Below are positions 8,445 to 17,401 of a stretch of DNA of 64,000 nt, piece by piece. The stretch lies in NCBI GenBank assembly GCA_016708845.1, contig JADJFB010000001.1, forward strand, positions 248,001-312,000, given 5' to 3'. The notes under the pieces are model-generated. The model did not search any database. It saw only the letters and a list, made by a program, of their open reading frames with translations, and was not told the DNA's origin. Source of the DNA: Bacteroidota bacterium (GTDB lineage Bacteria; Bacteroidota; Bacteroidia; B-17B0; Aurantibacillaceae). The translations under genes were made by a program, and so were the position numbers. Every line of letters begins with the position of its first letter. Within the stretch, counting starts at the first letter, position 1.

Positions 8445-9179
8445 ATGAGAAAGATTGTATACATATTATTCATTAGTATTTACCTTACAGGCTGCCAAAA
8501 ATGTAAAGAAAAGAGTCAAGAACCGATAACCGATTATGGTGTTTATACTCCACCTATAAATCTTGCCGATTATTGTTATTTTAAGTAGGGGTCTTATTGG
8601 GTTTACCAAGATAGCATTACTGGGGCCATTGACTGTACTTACGTAACTAGTGCCCAAGTTTTAACTTACAATATCGATGCTAATGCTGGCAAAGACTATA
8701 CGGGTACATTTAATTACTACAATATGTTTACAAAAGACGGTAAAGGTGATGATAGGCAATATGAAATACATGATGAAGATGCAGCGCAGACTGCTAAATG
8801 TTGTAATAGCAGGTATTTTTGTAAAGCTCATTGGAACAGACCGTCAAAACTAGATACGAACGGAAGCGTAATAGCAGGAATTTATTTTGGAGCATATACG
8901 CACATCTTTAATAATTTTACAAATGGAGTTGAGGGTGGTGGCTATGGTTACATGGAGAAGTGTACTTCTAAAGGAGAAATTAACTTGATGACAGTAAATA
9001 CATTTACTTTTAATAATGTTGCTGTGTTTGAAAACCATATGAATTACTCAACAAACAATTGGATTACAAAAACATATAAGTATAAAAATTATATATCCAA
9101 AAACTATGGCGTAATAAAAAGAATAGATATAGACAGTAATAATGTTTGGTTATTAAAAAAATATAATGTAATACAGTAG
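8445..9179 (+). CDS. lipoprotein of unknown function, interrupted by an in-frame TAG
   Basis: A predicted lipoprotein of 244 residues: MRKIVYILFISIYLTGC is a short signal with a lipobox Cys at 17. A TAG at 8586-8588 follows NLADYCYFK, but the same frame continues immediately with GSYWVYQDSITGAIDC and stays open to the TAG at 9177-9179. A single substitution such as GAG or AAG to TAG would explain this. The GSYWVYQDS motif is common near the N-terminus of Bacteroidota surface lipoproteins of unknown function. The next lipoprotein starts 1 base after the stop, so they form an operon under the 33-bp element. Confidence 0.65.
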
Positions 9180-9180
9180 T

Positions 9181-9540
9181 ATGGGAAAGACAAAGATTTG
9201 TATTGCATTATTCTTCTTAGTTATAGTTTTATCAGGCTGTATTGGCTCTAAACGTAAAATAAAAGTAAAAATTACTGATATTGCAACTGGAGCTCCGGTA
9301 GAAAACATTACTGTTTCAGTTGGGAATATTGAACATAGTTCAAGCGCTAGTCAGGTAAAACAAGCCAAATCTAATTCAAATGGTTTAGTTGAAATGACCT
9401 ACAGTAATGCTGCCAGAAAAGATGCCATTCGTATTACAATAAATGCAATTGGCACTGGATATCATGTAGTAGGAAATACCCAATATAATTATTTAGAATA
9501 CTCAAAAAACGTTTATTTAGAAGTTAAGGTTGAGAAATAA
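9181..9540 (+). CDS. small lipoprotein, carboxypeptidase-regulatory-like
   Basis: A 119-residue lipoprotein with signal MGKTKICIALFFLVIVLSGC and lipid-accepting Cys at residue 20. The mature region IKVKITDIATGAPVENITVSVG, followed by NSNGLVEMTYSN, has the strand-turn-strand pattern of carboxypeptidase-regulatory-like domains and is similar in plan to the minus-strand lipoprotein at 6770-7114. It begins one base after the previous gene's stop, so it is translationally linked to it. No function can be assigned. Confidence 0.7.
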   Translation: MGKTKICIALFFLVIVLSGCIGSKRKIKVKITDIATGAPVENITVSVGNIEHSSSASQVKQAKSNSNGLVEMTYSNAARKDAIRITINAIGTGYHVVGNTQYNYLEYSKNVYLEVKVEK

Positions 9541-9735
9541 AGAATTGTAATTTGATTAAAGTATTTATAACATGATTTAATTTTTCAAAAGGTAAACGAT
9601 TTTCTAAATTTAGTAATAGGATTAAAATTTATAAATAGAAAAAATACGAATATTAAAAAGAAAGTTGCGTAACCGGTAAATAAAAACACTACGCATACAC
9701 ACAGCATTCTTCAGTTCATTTAAAGTAAAAGGCTA

Positions 9736-11154
9736 CTAAATCCTCACGCCAACTACACACACATCATCTACTTGTTCTAAATCACCTTTCCAATTATTAA
9801 AAGTAGTTTCTAGGATGTGTCGTTGTTCTGTCATGGGTTTATCCGAAGCGGAAATAAGCGTTTCTTCAAATTGCTTACGCATTAATTTTTTTCCTTTTGG
9901 TCCACCAAACTGGTCGGCGTAACCATCTGTAAATAAATAAATGCAATCATTAGTTTGTAATTGGGTAGTTACATTATCGTAAGGTAATACTACCTCATTC
10001 ATGTTTCCTATGGCTTGTTTATTGGCTTTTAGTGTTTCTAACGATTTATTTCTAACAATATAAATAGGATTGTTTGCACCAGAGTAAGCTAATTGTTTTG
10101 TTTCTAAATCAATGGCAATTAACGAAATATCCATTCCATCTCTAATTTCTATACCACCGTAACCATTATTTAATGTGGTGATGATTTTTTGATTTAAAAA
10201 ATATAATGCTTGAGCAGGAGTATTTACTCCTTTTTCAACTGCACTTTGATGTAAAAAATTGGAGCCTAATAAACTCATAAAAGCACCAGGTACACCATGT
10301 CCTGTGCAATCGGCCACAGCAATTAATAAATAGTCTTTCGGTTTTCCTTCAGTGGGAGTCGTTTTTATTTTACGAGCCCAATAAAAATCGCCACAAACAA
10401 TATCGCGTGGATTGTATAAAATAAAATAATTATCGTTAAAGAAACTATCTAATAAATTTTTTGGAGGCAGTAAGGCTTCTTGCAAACGCTTGGCATATCT
10501 TAAACTACTAACGATTTCTTGATTTTTTTCGTCAACTTCTTCTTTCTGAAATTCAATTAATGCTTTTGATTTCTCTAATTCTAATCTGCTTTTGATTTCT
10601 TTATACGTTAAACGATAACGGTTTCTGATAAGGAACACACAAAATATTAATACAGTTAAAACCAATAAACCTCCGTTAGTAATAAATTCGTCAACGGTTA
10701 ACGGACTATTTAAAACATAAAAGATAATATTACTAATTATGGTTGTAATCAATAGTATAATTGACAACTTCATTTCCCATAGTACCATCATACCAACACC
10801 AATAAATAATACCATGTAGGCAAAGGCATGTTTTTGTAAATGCGGAATATCCATCACGCTCCACATATAAGCGTTTTGAACAGAAATACCCAACACCAAT
10901 ATAAACATACAGGTGTAAATACTAATTTTTAAAAAGTTTTTTGCTAATAGGGCAATGGCACTGACACTAGAAACAGCAATTCTGAAAATTAGAAATGGAA
11001 TCCAAAACTCATGAATACTCAAGTAGTCGCCTAAAAACCACACTAAATTTAATGAAATACCAATCCAACTAACAATCACATGAGCCTTCTCAGTGGATTT
11101 GTAGAATTCTTCTTTTACTTGATTTTCAGTTATAGTCGTAGGCATATACTCCAT
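9736..11154 (-). CDS. membrane SpoIIE-family PP2C phosphatase
   Basis: A 472-residue membrane protein. The first 195 residues form about six helices with no recognisable sensor domain, then a coiled coil (about 195-235), then a SpoIIE-type PP2C serine phosphatase domain. Catalytic metal-binding signatures are visible: RDIVCGDFYWA, ADCTGHGVPGAFMS, RDGMDISL and FTDGYADQFGG, ending QVDDVCVVGVRI. Such enzymes usually dephosphorylate anti-sigma antagonist (STAS) proteins, but no partner gene is nearby. The C-terminal half closely resembles the three tandem phosphatases at 56-63 kb, although those carry TPRs instead of a multi-pass sensor. It is intact. Confidence 0.9.
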   Translation of the reverse strand: MEYMPTTITENQVKEEFYKSTEKAHVIVSWIGISLNLVWFLGDYLSIHEFWIPFLIFRIAVSSVSAIALLAKNFLKISIYTCMFILVLGISVQNAYMWSVMDIPHLQKHAFAYMVLFIGVGMMVLWEMKLSIILLITTIISNIIFYVLNSPLTVDEFITNGGLLVLTVLIFCVFLIRNRYRLTYKEIKSRLELEKSKALIEFQKEEVDEKNQEIVSSLRYAKRLQEALLPPKNLLDSFFNDNYFILYNPRDIVCGDFYWARKIKTTPTEGKPKDYLLIAVADCTGHGVPGAFMSLLGSNFLHQSAVEKGVNTPAQALYFLNQKIITTLNNGYGGIEIRDGMDISLIAIDLETKQLAYSGANNPIYIVRNKSLETLKANKQAIGNMNEVVLPYDNVTTQLQTNDCIYLFTDGYADQFGGPKGKKLMRKQFEETLISASDKPMTEQRHILETTFNNWKGDLEQVDDVCVVGVRI

Positions 11155-11211
11155 CAGAAATCTAATGTACTAAATAATAACCAAAAAGTAAACGAGATGT
11201 TTAATTTAAAA

Positions 11212-12226
11212 TTAAACAGAAGCTTCTTTAAATTTTTCCATAAAGCCCATCGATGTTTTCATCATCTCTGTTGACCCTAAAAACAATGGCGTACGTTGGT
11301 GTAATTCCGTAATATCTTGTTCCATAATACGTTTGTAGCCATCAGTAGCCACACCACCTGCTTGCTCAATAATAAAAGCTAAAGGATTGCACTCATATAA
11401 TAAACGTAATTTACCTTTAGGAGATTTAGTAGTTGTTGGATAAATATAAATACCACCTGTAATTAAGTTACGGTGTATATCAGCAACACCTGACCCAATA
11501 TAGCGGCTTGAGTAAGGACGATTAGTTGCTTTGTCTTCTTCTTGACAGTATTTAATGTATTTTTTTACACCCTCTGGGAAGTGTAAATAGTTTCCTTCGT
11601 TGATAGAATATGTTTTCCCGTCTTTTGGCATTTGCATGTTTGGATGTGATAAACAAAACTCTCCAATACTTGGATCTAATGTAAACCCGTTAACACCTTT
11701 ACCTGTTGTGTAAACCAACATAGCGGATGAACCATAAATAATATATCCAGCAGCTACTTGTTCAGTGCCACGTTGCATAAAATCTTCGTGAGTACCTGGC
11801 CCGTTTAAACTTACACGGCGGTAAATAGAAAAAATTGTTCCAATAGAAACGTTAACATCAATGTTTGAAGAACCATCCAATGGATCCATGGCAACAACAT
11901 AACGTGCGTTTTTCGAAATTTCAGAATCAATAGGAATAATATCTTCGTTTTCTTCGCTAGCAATAGCACAACACTCGCCACCTGCTTTTAAGGCTGCAAT
12001 AAATTGATCGTTCGCAAATACGTCTAGTTTTTTTACGCGTTCACCTTGCACGTTAGTGTCGCCTGTCTCACCTAATATTTCTACTAAACCAGCTTTTGTT
12101 ACTTCACGATTAACGATTTTTGCTGCAATAGCAATGTCGCGTAATAAACGAGATAATTCGCCCTTAGCAAATGGGAAATCGTTTTGCTTTTCGATAATAA
12201 ACTGACCTAGAGTTTTTTGCGTACAT
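11212..12226 (-). CDS. fbp: fructose-1,6-bisphosphatase class I, frameshift near the N-terminus
   Basis: Gluconeogenic enzyme hydrolysing fructose-1,6-bisphosphate to fructose-6-phosphate, about 338 residues, the normal class I length. Metal and substrate motifs are present: CAIASEENED, VAMDPLDGSSNIDVN and KLRLLYECNPLAFIIEQAGG. The frame is open from the TAA near 11212 up to about 12219 (KTLGQFIIEKQNDFPF), but the matching ATG at 12226 is one base out of frame. An A6 tract on the coding strand (12213-12218) read as A5 restores MYAKTLGQFIIEKQ, so a one-base homopolymer insertion is the likely lesion. A TAnnTTTG box lies about 65 bp upstream. Confidence 0.95.
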
Positions 12227-12291
12227 AATGTTATATTTTAAATTTAAATAATATCGATTTAATAATCTTTACAAGCTTTTTGCAAGTATTG

Positions 12292-12299
12292 CAAAGGTA
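12292..12299 (-). promoter_or_regulatory. -7 box upstream of fbp
   Basis: TACCTTTG on the minus strand matches TAnnTTTG. It is about 65 bases upstream of the fbp ATG, and no clear -33 box is visible. Confidence 0.45.
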
Positions 12300-12334
12300 A
12301 ATTTATTATTAATATAATCCCATATAGGTAAATA

Positions 12335-12366
12335 AAAAAGTGCTTCGTTTTAGGAAGCACTTTTTC
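12335..12366 (-). terminator. terminator of the minus-strand gene at 12384
   Basis: AAAAGTGCTTC and GGAAGCACTTTT form a stem of about 10 bp with A/T tracts on both sides. It lies between the end of the 12384 gene and the fbp promoter. Confidence 0.75.
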
Positions 12367-12383
12367 GTATATTTTAGATGAAA

Positions 12384-12656
12384 TTATTTGCTGTATTCGT
12401 CTTTTAAAAACTCTCTCCAGTCACCAAGGTTTGAAATGACTTGTATTTGGCGATAATGTAAATGAAATTGCTCTTCGTTTTCTTGAGAATTTAAGATTTT
12501 TAATCTGTATTTATCAAAGTTTGCTAGTGCAAATTTTTCTTCTGCCGTTAACGATTTCCCGCTAAATTCCTTATCGCGCAAATCGTTGATGCTTTCGGCA
12601 CCACCAATATCTTGCTTGCTAAAAAAGCGTTTTGCTATGTCGTTCTTAAAGTCCAT
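12384..12656 (-). CDS. small hypothetical protein
   Basis: A charged, probably soluble protein of 90 residues that I do not recognise: MDFKNDIAKRFF, then a segment SGKSLTAEEKFALANFDKYRLKIL, ending WREFLKDEYSK. There is no signal peptide or membrane helix. The ATG at 12656 is chosen over the TTG three codons upstream. It is divergent from the DUF6973-like gene at 12724 with 67 bp between them, and is followed by its own terminator. Confidence 0.6.
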   Translation of the reverse strand: MDFKNDIAKRFFSKQDIGGAESINDLRDKEFSGKSLTAEEKFALANFDKYRLKILNSQENEEQFHLHYRQIQVISNLGDWREFLKDEYSK

Positions 12657-12723
12657 CAATTTCAAAGATATGAAATGGATTGATTAACTTAGCATTTTAA
12701 ACCATACTATTGCTAACAAACCA

Positions 12724-13332
12724 ATGTTAAAATCAAAGTGTATTTTTTTTATGTGTTTGATGATTGGTTTTGCCGCAACCTTATTTTCTCAACACGAAAT
12801 AAGTAAATACGAATACCGCTGGGCGATGCTACACCCTTTTGCTGCTAAAAGAGTACAAAAACATTTGGCTGAAGCAATGGATGTTTACAAAGAAGTTAAA
12901 AATGCCAAGGAATTAGATGGTTTTGATAATGGTGGAACATTAGATGCGTTTCGACATGCCTTTACGATGGCCTATTTAGTGCGTTATGTGCAAATAGATA
13001 AACTTAGAAAGCTAGGAAAATCACATGAAAAAGGTAATGAATATTTTTTCTATAAAAATCATCAAGAATTTGGCGAACGAGCGGATAGTTTGGCTTGCGT
13101 AATGGATTTAAGAAACAATGAATTGGGTTTTGAAATTGGCGAAAAGAGTAAAAATGTGTCAAAAGAAGAGTTGAAAAACCTCATTATAGATCAAATTAAG
13201 CAAGGAAATGCATGGAAATTGAAGAAAAATAGTCAAAATCAGTACATTTCTTGTCAAAATGAAGCAATTTTAATAGAAAACTATAAAGGAAAGTGGTTTT
13301 TGCCAAAATGCTTAGTAAAAAGCAATGAGTAG
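12724..13332 (+). CDS. exported DUF6973-like protein
   Basis: A 202-residue exported protein with signal peptide MLKSKCIFFMCLMIGFAATLFSQ. The core has the histidine/aspartate pattern of DUF6973 proteins: GTLDAFRHAFTMAYLV, then KSHEKGNEYFF, then GERADSLACVMDLRNNELGFEIG. The conserved DAFRHA and MDLxNN motifs suggest a metal-binding or hydrolytic fold, but no activity is established that I know of. The gene stands alone between the small hypothetical and the DUF177-rpmF pair. Confidence 0.7.
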   Translation: MLKSKCIFFMCLMIGFAATLFSQHEISKYEYRWAMLHPFAAKRVQKHLAEAMDVYKEVKNAKELDGFDNGGTLDAFRHAFTMAYLVRYVQIDKLRKLGKSHEKGNEYFFYKNHQEFGERADSLACVMDLRNNELGFEIGEKSKNVSKEELKNLIIDQIKQGNAWKLKKNSQNQYISCQNEAILIENYKGKWFLPKCLVKSNE

Positions 13333-13391
13333 TTAAAGCTTAAATAATAGCCATTTAGATATTTCAGTAAAATGCTATTGTTTTTTGCTAA

Positions 13392-13425
13392 TTTGTTGAT
13401 AAGATTGAAAAAAAGTGTATATTTG
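13392..13425 (+). promoter_or_regulatory. promoter of the DUF177-rpmF operon
   Basis: TTTG at 13392-13395 and TATATTTG at 13418-13425 are separated by 22 bases, a good Bacteroidota -33/-7 pair. The -7 box ends 23 bases before the ATG at 13449. Confidence 0.7.
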
Positions 13426-13448
13426 CCGTCCATTTTGGAAAATAAGCT

Positions 13449-13979
13449 ATGGGTAAAAGTCAGTACAAAATACAGTTTGGCGGTTTATCAATGGGAGAAC
13501 ACCAATTTGAATTTGATATTAAAGGAAAGTTCTTTGAACAATTTAGTGAAAGTGAAATAACCGAAGCCGATATACAGGTAAAGGCTAATTTAGTAAAGCA
13601 AAATACGTTGATGCATATTTTATTTACTTTTGAAGGCACTGTAAAATTAAGCTGCGACCGTTGTTTGGTTGATTATAATTGTCCCATATTTGGACAAGAA
13701 AAATTAGTCATCAAACATGGTAATCCTGAAGAAAGTAACGATGAAATATTGGTACTGAAAGAAGGGATTGATGAAGCCAACTTTGCACAATACTTATTCG
13801 AATACATCGAATTATCTATACCAAGTCGTAAAGTGCCTTGCGAAGATGAAGAGAATGATATAGATGTAGAGTGTGACGAAGAAACTTTAGCTAAATATAA
13901 CGAACTTAAAATAGAAGAAGAACCGAGTGAAAATCCTGAATGGGATAAATTAAAAAATATAAAGTTTAACAATAATTAA
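13449..13979 (+). CDS. YceD/DUF177 family protein
   Basis: A 176-residue acidic protein of the YceD (DUF177) family, which is almost always encoded just before rpmF and is needed for 23S rRNA or ribosome maturation in some bacteria and in plants. The family signature is visible: GTVKLSCDRCLVDYNCPI (zinc-ribbon-like Cys pair) followed by the acidic stretch and EYIELSIPSRKVPC. It begins at ATG 13449 behind a good promoter, and rpmF starts 11 bp after its stop, so the two form an operon. Confidence 0.88.
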   Translation: MGKSQYKIQFGGLSMGEHQFEFDIKGKFFEQFSESEITEADIQVKANLVKQNTLMHILFTFEGTVKLSCDRCLVDYNCPIFGQEKLVIKHGNPEESNDEILVLKEGIDEANFAQYLFEYIELSIPSRKVPCEDEENDIDVECDEETLAKYNELKIEEEPSENPEWDKLKNIKFNNN

Positions 13980-13990
13980 AATTAAATACC

Positions 13991-14182
13991 ATGCCTAATC
14001 CAAAACGAAAACTATCCAGATCACGTAGAGACTCTCGTCGTTCGACTTACAAAGCGCCAACAATGACGATTGCTAAAGATACAACAACAGGTGAAGCTCA
14101 TTTATTTCACCGTGCACACTGGTTTGAAGGAAAACTTTACTACAAAGGAAAAGTAGTAATGGAAAAAGCAGTAAAAGCTTAA
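13991..14182 (+). CDS. rpmF: 50S ribosomal protein L32
   Basis: A 63-residue basic ribosomal protein of the large subunit. The start MPNPKRKLSRSRRDSRRS is characteristic of Bacteroidota L32 (pattern PKRKxSxxRRdxRRsH). The zinc-binding Cys pairs found in some L32 proteins are absent, so this is a Cys-minus form. It follows the DUF177 gene, the classic arrangement, and is closed by a strong terminator. Confidence 0.95.
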   Translation: MPNPKRKLSRSRRDSRRSTYKAPTMTIAKDTTTGEAHLFHRAHWFEGKLYYKGKVVMEKAVKA

Positions 14183-14204
14183 TTTTTTTGAATACCATAT
14201 ATTC

Positions 14205-14238
14205 AAAAACCTCCTCGTGAAATCGAGGAGGTTTTTTT
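14205..14238 (+). terminator. Rho-independent terminator after rpmF
   Basis: AAAACCTCCTCG pairs with CGAGGAGGTTTT around a six-base loop, followed by a T-run. It may also serve the convergent methyltransferase gene. Confidence 0.88.
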
Positions 14239-14244
14239 GTTTGA

Positions 14245-15036
14245 TTACTTCTCAGCTAACAAGCAAATTTGCGGACCGTTTGGATTATTTGATAAATCAT
14301 CAAAAAACACATGGATATTTTTAAATCCATTCATTTTCAAAATTTCTAAAATGGTTTCTTTTGTTAACCATCTACAATTACTATCAGCTCCTCCACAAAA
14401 ACCTGCCCATCCCAAAGCAGTTGCATATTCATACTGATATTCAGTATACTTCATTCCTTTGTAAACTTGCTCTTCGGTGGATTTAATTTTTTCTGATAAC
14501 ACTGGATGTGTTTTTATAACTTCTGCATCTGCATAATGCGACCAAATAAAAAGTTTGTCAGATACTCTTGAGCACAACTCCAAAAACATAGCAGGTTCAG
14601 TCATGTGATATAATATGCCACTTGCTACACAAACGTCAAATTTTTCAGTGCAATCTTTTAGATAATTGATCACATCTCCAAATAAAAATTGTGCGCGTTT
14701 CAATTTATAAATCTCTTTAACAATTAAACATTTTAACAGGGCTCTATTGTTAGCTTCTATAGCAGTAATTTCTTCTGCGCCCATTTCATGCATCATATAG
14801 GTATGCCCTGCCTCTAAAGGACCTAATTCTAAGATTTTTTTTCCTGATAATGGAACCTTATTGTTTAATGAATGTATTCTTGGATCATCAAATAAACCAG
14901 CGTGTCCGCTAATAATTTGTTCATTTTTAATGGATGGTAGCGATGACGACCACTCGCCTTTAAATATATCTACCAATGCCTGTCTTGTTGGCTTTTCGTG
15001 ACTATAATGATCTAAAATTGGGTATTTCGAATCCAT
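14245..15036 (-). CDS. class I SAM-dependent methyltransferase
   Basis: A 263-residue predicted methyltransferase. Motif I is ILELGPLEAGHTYMM (residues about 69-83), followed by the acidic motif II region EITAIEANNRALLKCLIV and motif IV-like FDVCVASGILYHMTEP. The second half has YKGMKYTEYQYEY and DSNCRWLTKETILEILKMNGF, as in DUF1698/CmoB-like methyltransferases that act on small molecules or tRNA. The substrate is unknown. It is divergent from the ketosynthase operon (116 bp between starts) and might modify its product, but that link is only positional. Confidence 0.8.
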   Translation of the reverse strand: MDSKYPILDHYSHEKPTRQALVDIFKGEWSSSLPSIKNEQIISGHAGLFDDPRIHSLNNKVPLSGKKILELGPLEAGHTYMMHEMGAEEITAIEANNRALLKCLIVKEIYKLKRAQFLFGDVINYLKDCTEKFDVCVASGILYHMTEPAMFLELCSRVSDKLFIWSHYADAEVIKTHPVLSEKIKSTEEQVYKGMKYTEYQYEYATALGWAGFCGGADSNCRWLTKETILEILKMNGFKNIHVFFDDLSNNPNGPQICLLAEK

Positions 15037-15152
15037 ATTGATGTTTTAGTAATGTGTGCACTAGGCGATTACACGAATATAAATTAAAAAACTCGAAAAA
15101 TTAAAAAACAGTTTTAAAAACCCATATAAATCCATTACTTTAGAAAACCTAA

Positions 15153-15359
15153 ATGTCTATAACCGAGATAAAAAACAATGCTACTTGTCAACGTTGTCAG
15201 CAATCATTTGTTTGCAATCCTTCAAATATTGCTCAATGTAATTGTTCAAAAATTGAGTTGTCATTTGAAGAAACGCAATACATTGCAAAGCAATATTCAA
15301 ATTGTGTTTGTAATACTTGTTTATTACATTTAAAAGATGAATTTTTAAAGCAGCAATGA
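15153..15359 (+). CDS. cysteine-rich CWC-type small protein
   Basis: A 68-residue protein with the pattern of the cysteine-rich CWC family: CQRCQQSFVCNPSNIAQCNCSKIELSFEE ... YSNCVCNTCLLHL. The paired cysteines suggest a metal-binding ribbon. Its role is unknown, although the family is often encoded near tRNA or lipid genes in Proteobacteria and Bacteroidota. The stop overlaps the next start as ATGA at 15356-15359, so translation is coupled to the first ketosynthase. This TGA also shows that TGA works as a stop codon in this organism. Confidence 0.8.
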   Translation: MSITEIKNNATCQRCQQSFVCNPSNIAQCNCSKIELSFEETQYIAKQYSNCVCNTCLLHLKDEFLKQQ

Positions 15360-16504
15360 TTTTTACGTCTTACAATAATATTATTAGTCCCTTGGGATTT
15401 TCTACACAAGAAAATTACCAAGCCGTTTCTAATTCTCAGGTTGGAGTAAAAAAAATGAAATTGCCTTTTTCGCAAGATGAATTTTGTGTTGCGAAAATTA
15501 GTGATGACAAAATTCAAGAACATCTTTCTCAAATTAAAAATGCGGACACTCATACAAAACTAGAGCAGTTAAGTATTTTATCTATTCAAGATGTATTAAA
15601 TCAAAGCGGGATTAATCCAAAAGATAGTCGTACCCTTTTAATTTATTCCACAACTAAAGGCAATATTGATATCTTGTCCTTCGACTCCGCTCAGGATGAC
15701 AGATATAAAGGAATAGATCCGAAAAGAGTTTATTTATCAACTTTCGCTAAACATTTGCAATCTTATTTTCAATTGGCACATACTCCTATAGTATTGTCAA
15801 ACGCTTGTATTTCTGGCATTCTCGCCATTATCATTGCTAAACGTTTTATTGAGCAAGGCACTTATGATAATGTATTAGTTTGTGGTGGAGATATTTTATC
15901 TGAATTTACGATTAGTGGATTTAAATCATTCAATGCTTTGAGTAATGAGCCAAGTAAACCGTTTGATGGGAACAGAGTAGGTATTAATTTAGGTGAAGCA
16001 GTTTCTACTATTTTAATCACCAATAAAAAAGAATTAGCAACACCATACAATACACAAATTATAAGTGGTGCTTCTGCAAACGATGCGAATCATATTTCTG
16101 GTCCGTCACGCACGGGCGATGGTTTATTTCAGTGCCTTACACAAATACTAGATAAGGATACAAACGATATAGGATTTATTTCAGCTCATGGAACGGCTAC
16201 TCCGTTTAACGACGAAATGGAATCCATTGCTTTTGATAGAGCAGGATTAAATACAATACCAGTAAATAGTTTTAAAGGCTATTACGGACATACATTAGGC
16301 GCAGCAGGCGTTTTAGAAACCGTATTATCTTTAGAATCCATGAAGCATCAACGTTTAATTAAATCAGAAGGTTTTGAAACAAAAGGATTCAGTGGAAATA
16401 TCACCATGATAGAATCGCATCAAGATAAAAGCTTTTCTTCATTTATTAAAACGGCTTCAGGATTTGGTGGATGTAACGCAGCGGCTTTATTTAGAAAGAT
16501 ATAG
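15356..16504 (+). CDS. beta-ketoacyl-ACP synthase (type II polyketide-like), with a REP-like insertion
   Basis: A ketosynthase of 382 residues that condenses acyl chains with malonyl-ACP. The Cys-His-His triad is present: VLSNACISG, SAHGTATPFND and YYGHTLGAAG. It resembles ketosynthases of aryl-polyene/flexirubin (dialkylresorcinol-type) clusters. A 27-bp palindromic repeat at 15675-15701 lies in frame inside the gene and encodes LSFDSAQDDR, a loop absent from the paralog at 17402. It starts by ATGA overlap with the CWC gene and leads an operon of a ketosynthase-like protein, an ACP and two further ketosynthase genes. The chain length and starter unit cannot be read from the sequence. Confidence 0.85.
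   Translation: MIFTSYNNIISPLGFSTQENYQAVSNSQVGVKKMKLPFSQDEFCVAKISDDKIQEHLSQIKNADTHTKLEQLSILSIQDVLNQSGINPKDSRTLLIYSTTKGNIDILSFDSAQDDRYKGIDPKRVYLSTFAKHLQSYFQLAHTPIVLSNACISGILAIIIAKRFIEQGTYDNVLVCGGDILSEFTISGFKSFNALSNEPSKPFDGNRVGINLGEAVSTILITNKKELATPYNTQIISGASANDANHISGPSRTGDGLFQCLTQILDKDTNDIGFISAHGTATPFNDEMESIAFDRAGLNTIPVNSFKGYYGHTLGAAGVLETVLSLESMKHQRLIKSEGFETKGFSGNITMIESHQDKSFSSFIKTASGFGGCNAAALFRKI
15675..15701. repeat. REP-like palindromic element inserted in frame in the ketosynthase gene
   Basis: The 27-bp unit runs TGTCCTTCGA...CAGGATGACA. It matches a dispersed motif known from many bacterial intergenic regions (TGTCATCCTGAGC... then ...GTCGAAGGACA on the other strand). Its 27-base length keeps the reading frame. 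Confidence 0.7.
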
Positions 16505-16505
16505 A

Positions 16506-17153
16506 ATGAACACAATCACATCATACACGCATATCAAACATAACCAAGTTTCGGTTGATGGTGAGGTTGTATTTAAATCTAACTCATCCTTGACGTTGAC
16601 AGAGTTTTTATCTGAAGCCTACAAAACTCTAGGCGTGAGCTATCCTAAGTTTCATAAAATGGATGCGCAATGTAAACTTGGTTTTTTATGTACAGAATTT
16701 GCTTTGAAAGGAACCAACTTTTTAACAGAAAACAATTTATCAAAAACAGCGATTGTGTTATCGAATTGCGCCTCGAGTTTAGAAACCGACAGAGTGCACC
16801 AACATTCTATCGACGATAAATCCAATTATTTCCCATCTCCAGCCGTATTTGTTTACACGCTTCCTAATATCACTATTGGCGAATTAGCTATTAAACACAA
16901 AATTACTGGCGAAAACGCCTTTTTTGTGTCGGAGCAATTAGATGCCGATTTATTGGTAAATTACACTGAATCATTGATGCAAAGTGACACAGAGGCTGCT
17001 ATTGTTGGTTGGGTTGAGGTTGATGGAGCCAATTATGAAGCCTTCATTTTTTTAACTGAAAACGCAAAAAATATAAATAAAAACAGTATTTTTAAACCTC
17101 TTAATCAAACAAGTGTTATAACAATATACAATCAAACCATATGGACGCATTAA
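16506..17153 (+). CDS. ketosynthase-like protein lacking catalytic residues
   Basis: A 215-residue protein resembling the N-terminal half of a ketosynthase, of the kind found next to the ACP in flexirubin/aryl-polyene clusters. The segment AIVLSNCASSLETDRVHQ, then YFPSPAVFVYTLPNITIGELAIKHKITGENAFFV, matches that group. There is no HGTxTP or GHxxGAAG region, so it cannot condense on its own and may be a structural partner or acyl-chain determinant. The ATG at 16506 comes 1 base after the previous stop, and the gene overlaps the ACP start by 13 bases. Confidence 0.72.
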   Translation: MNTITSYTHIKHNQVSVDGEVVFKSNSSLTLTEFLSEAYKTLGVSYPKFHKMDAQCKLGFLCTEFALKGTNFLTENNLSKTAIVLSNCASSLETDRVHQHSIDDKSNYFPSPAVFVYTLPNITIGELAIKHKITGENAFFVSEQLDADLLVNYTESLMQSDTEAAIVGWVEVDGANYEAFIFLTENAKNINKNSIFKPLNQTSVITIYNQTIWTH

Positions 17154-17398
17154 TCGAAAAATTAAAAGGACAAATTATCGAACAGCTGAACTTAGCTGAA
17201 GTAAAACCAGAAGAAATCAATCCAGATTCTCCATTATTTGGCGAAGGCTTAGGTCTTGATTCTATTGATGCTTTAGAGTTAATTGTATTGTTAGAAAAAC
17301 ACTATGGTATTAAAATCCAAGACCCTAAAGATGGAAAAACTATTTTCCAATCTTTAAGAACAATGGCAGAATACATTAAATCTCAAGGTAAATCTTAA
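17141..17398 (+). CDS. acyl carrier protein
   Basis: An 85-residue acyl carrier protein. The phosphopantetheine attachment motif is GLGLDSIDALELIVLLEKHYG, with the serine at about residue 40, and the surrounding sequence is acidic as expected. It would carry the growing chain for the ketosynthases in this operon. It overlaps the preceding gene and ends 3 bp before the next, so all are co-translated. The DSID rather than DSLD core is typical of secondary-metabolism ACPs in Bacteroidota. Confidence 0.93.
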   Translation: MDALIEKLKGQIIEQLNLAEVKPEEINPDSPLFGEGLGLDSIDALELIVLLEKHYGIKIQDPKDGKTIFQSLRTMAEYIKSQGKS

Positions 17399-17401
17399 GA
17401 A

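Noticed and set aside
11080..11274. Small plus-strand frame in the fbp/phosphatase junction
   Set aside because: It is antisense to the phosphatase and fbp ends, and its composition mirrors those genes.
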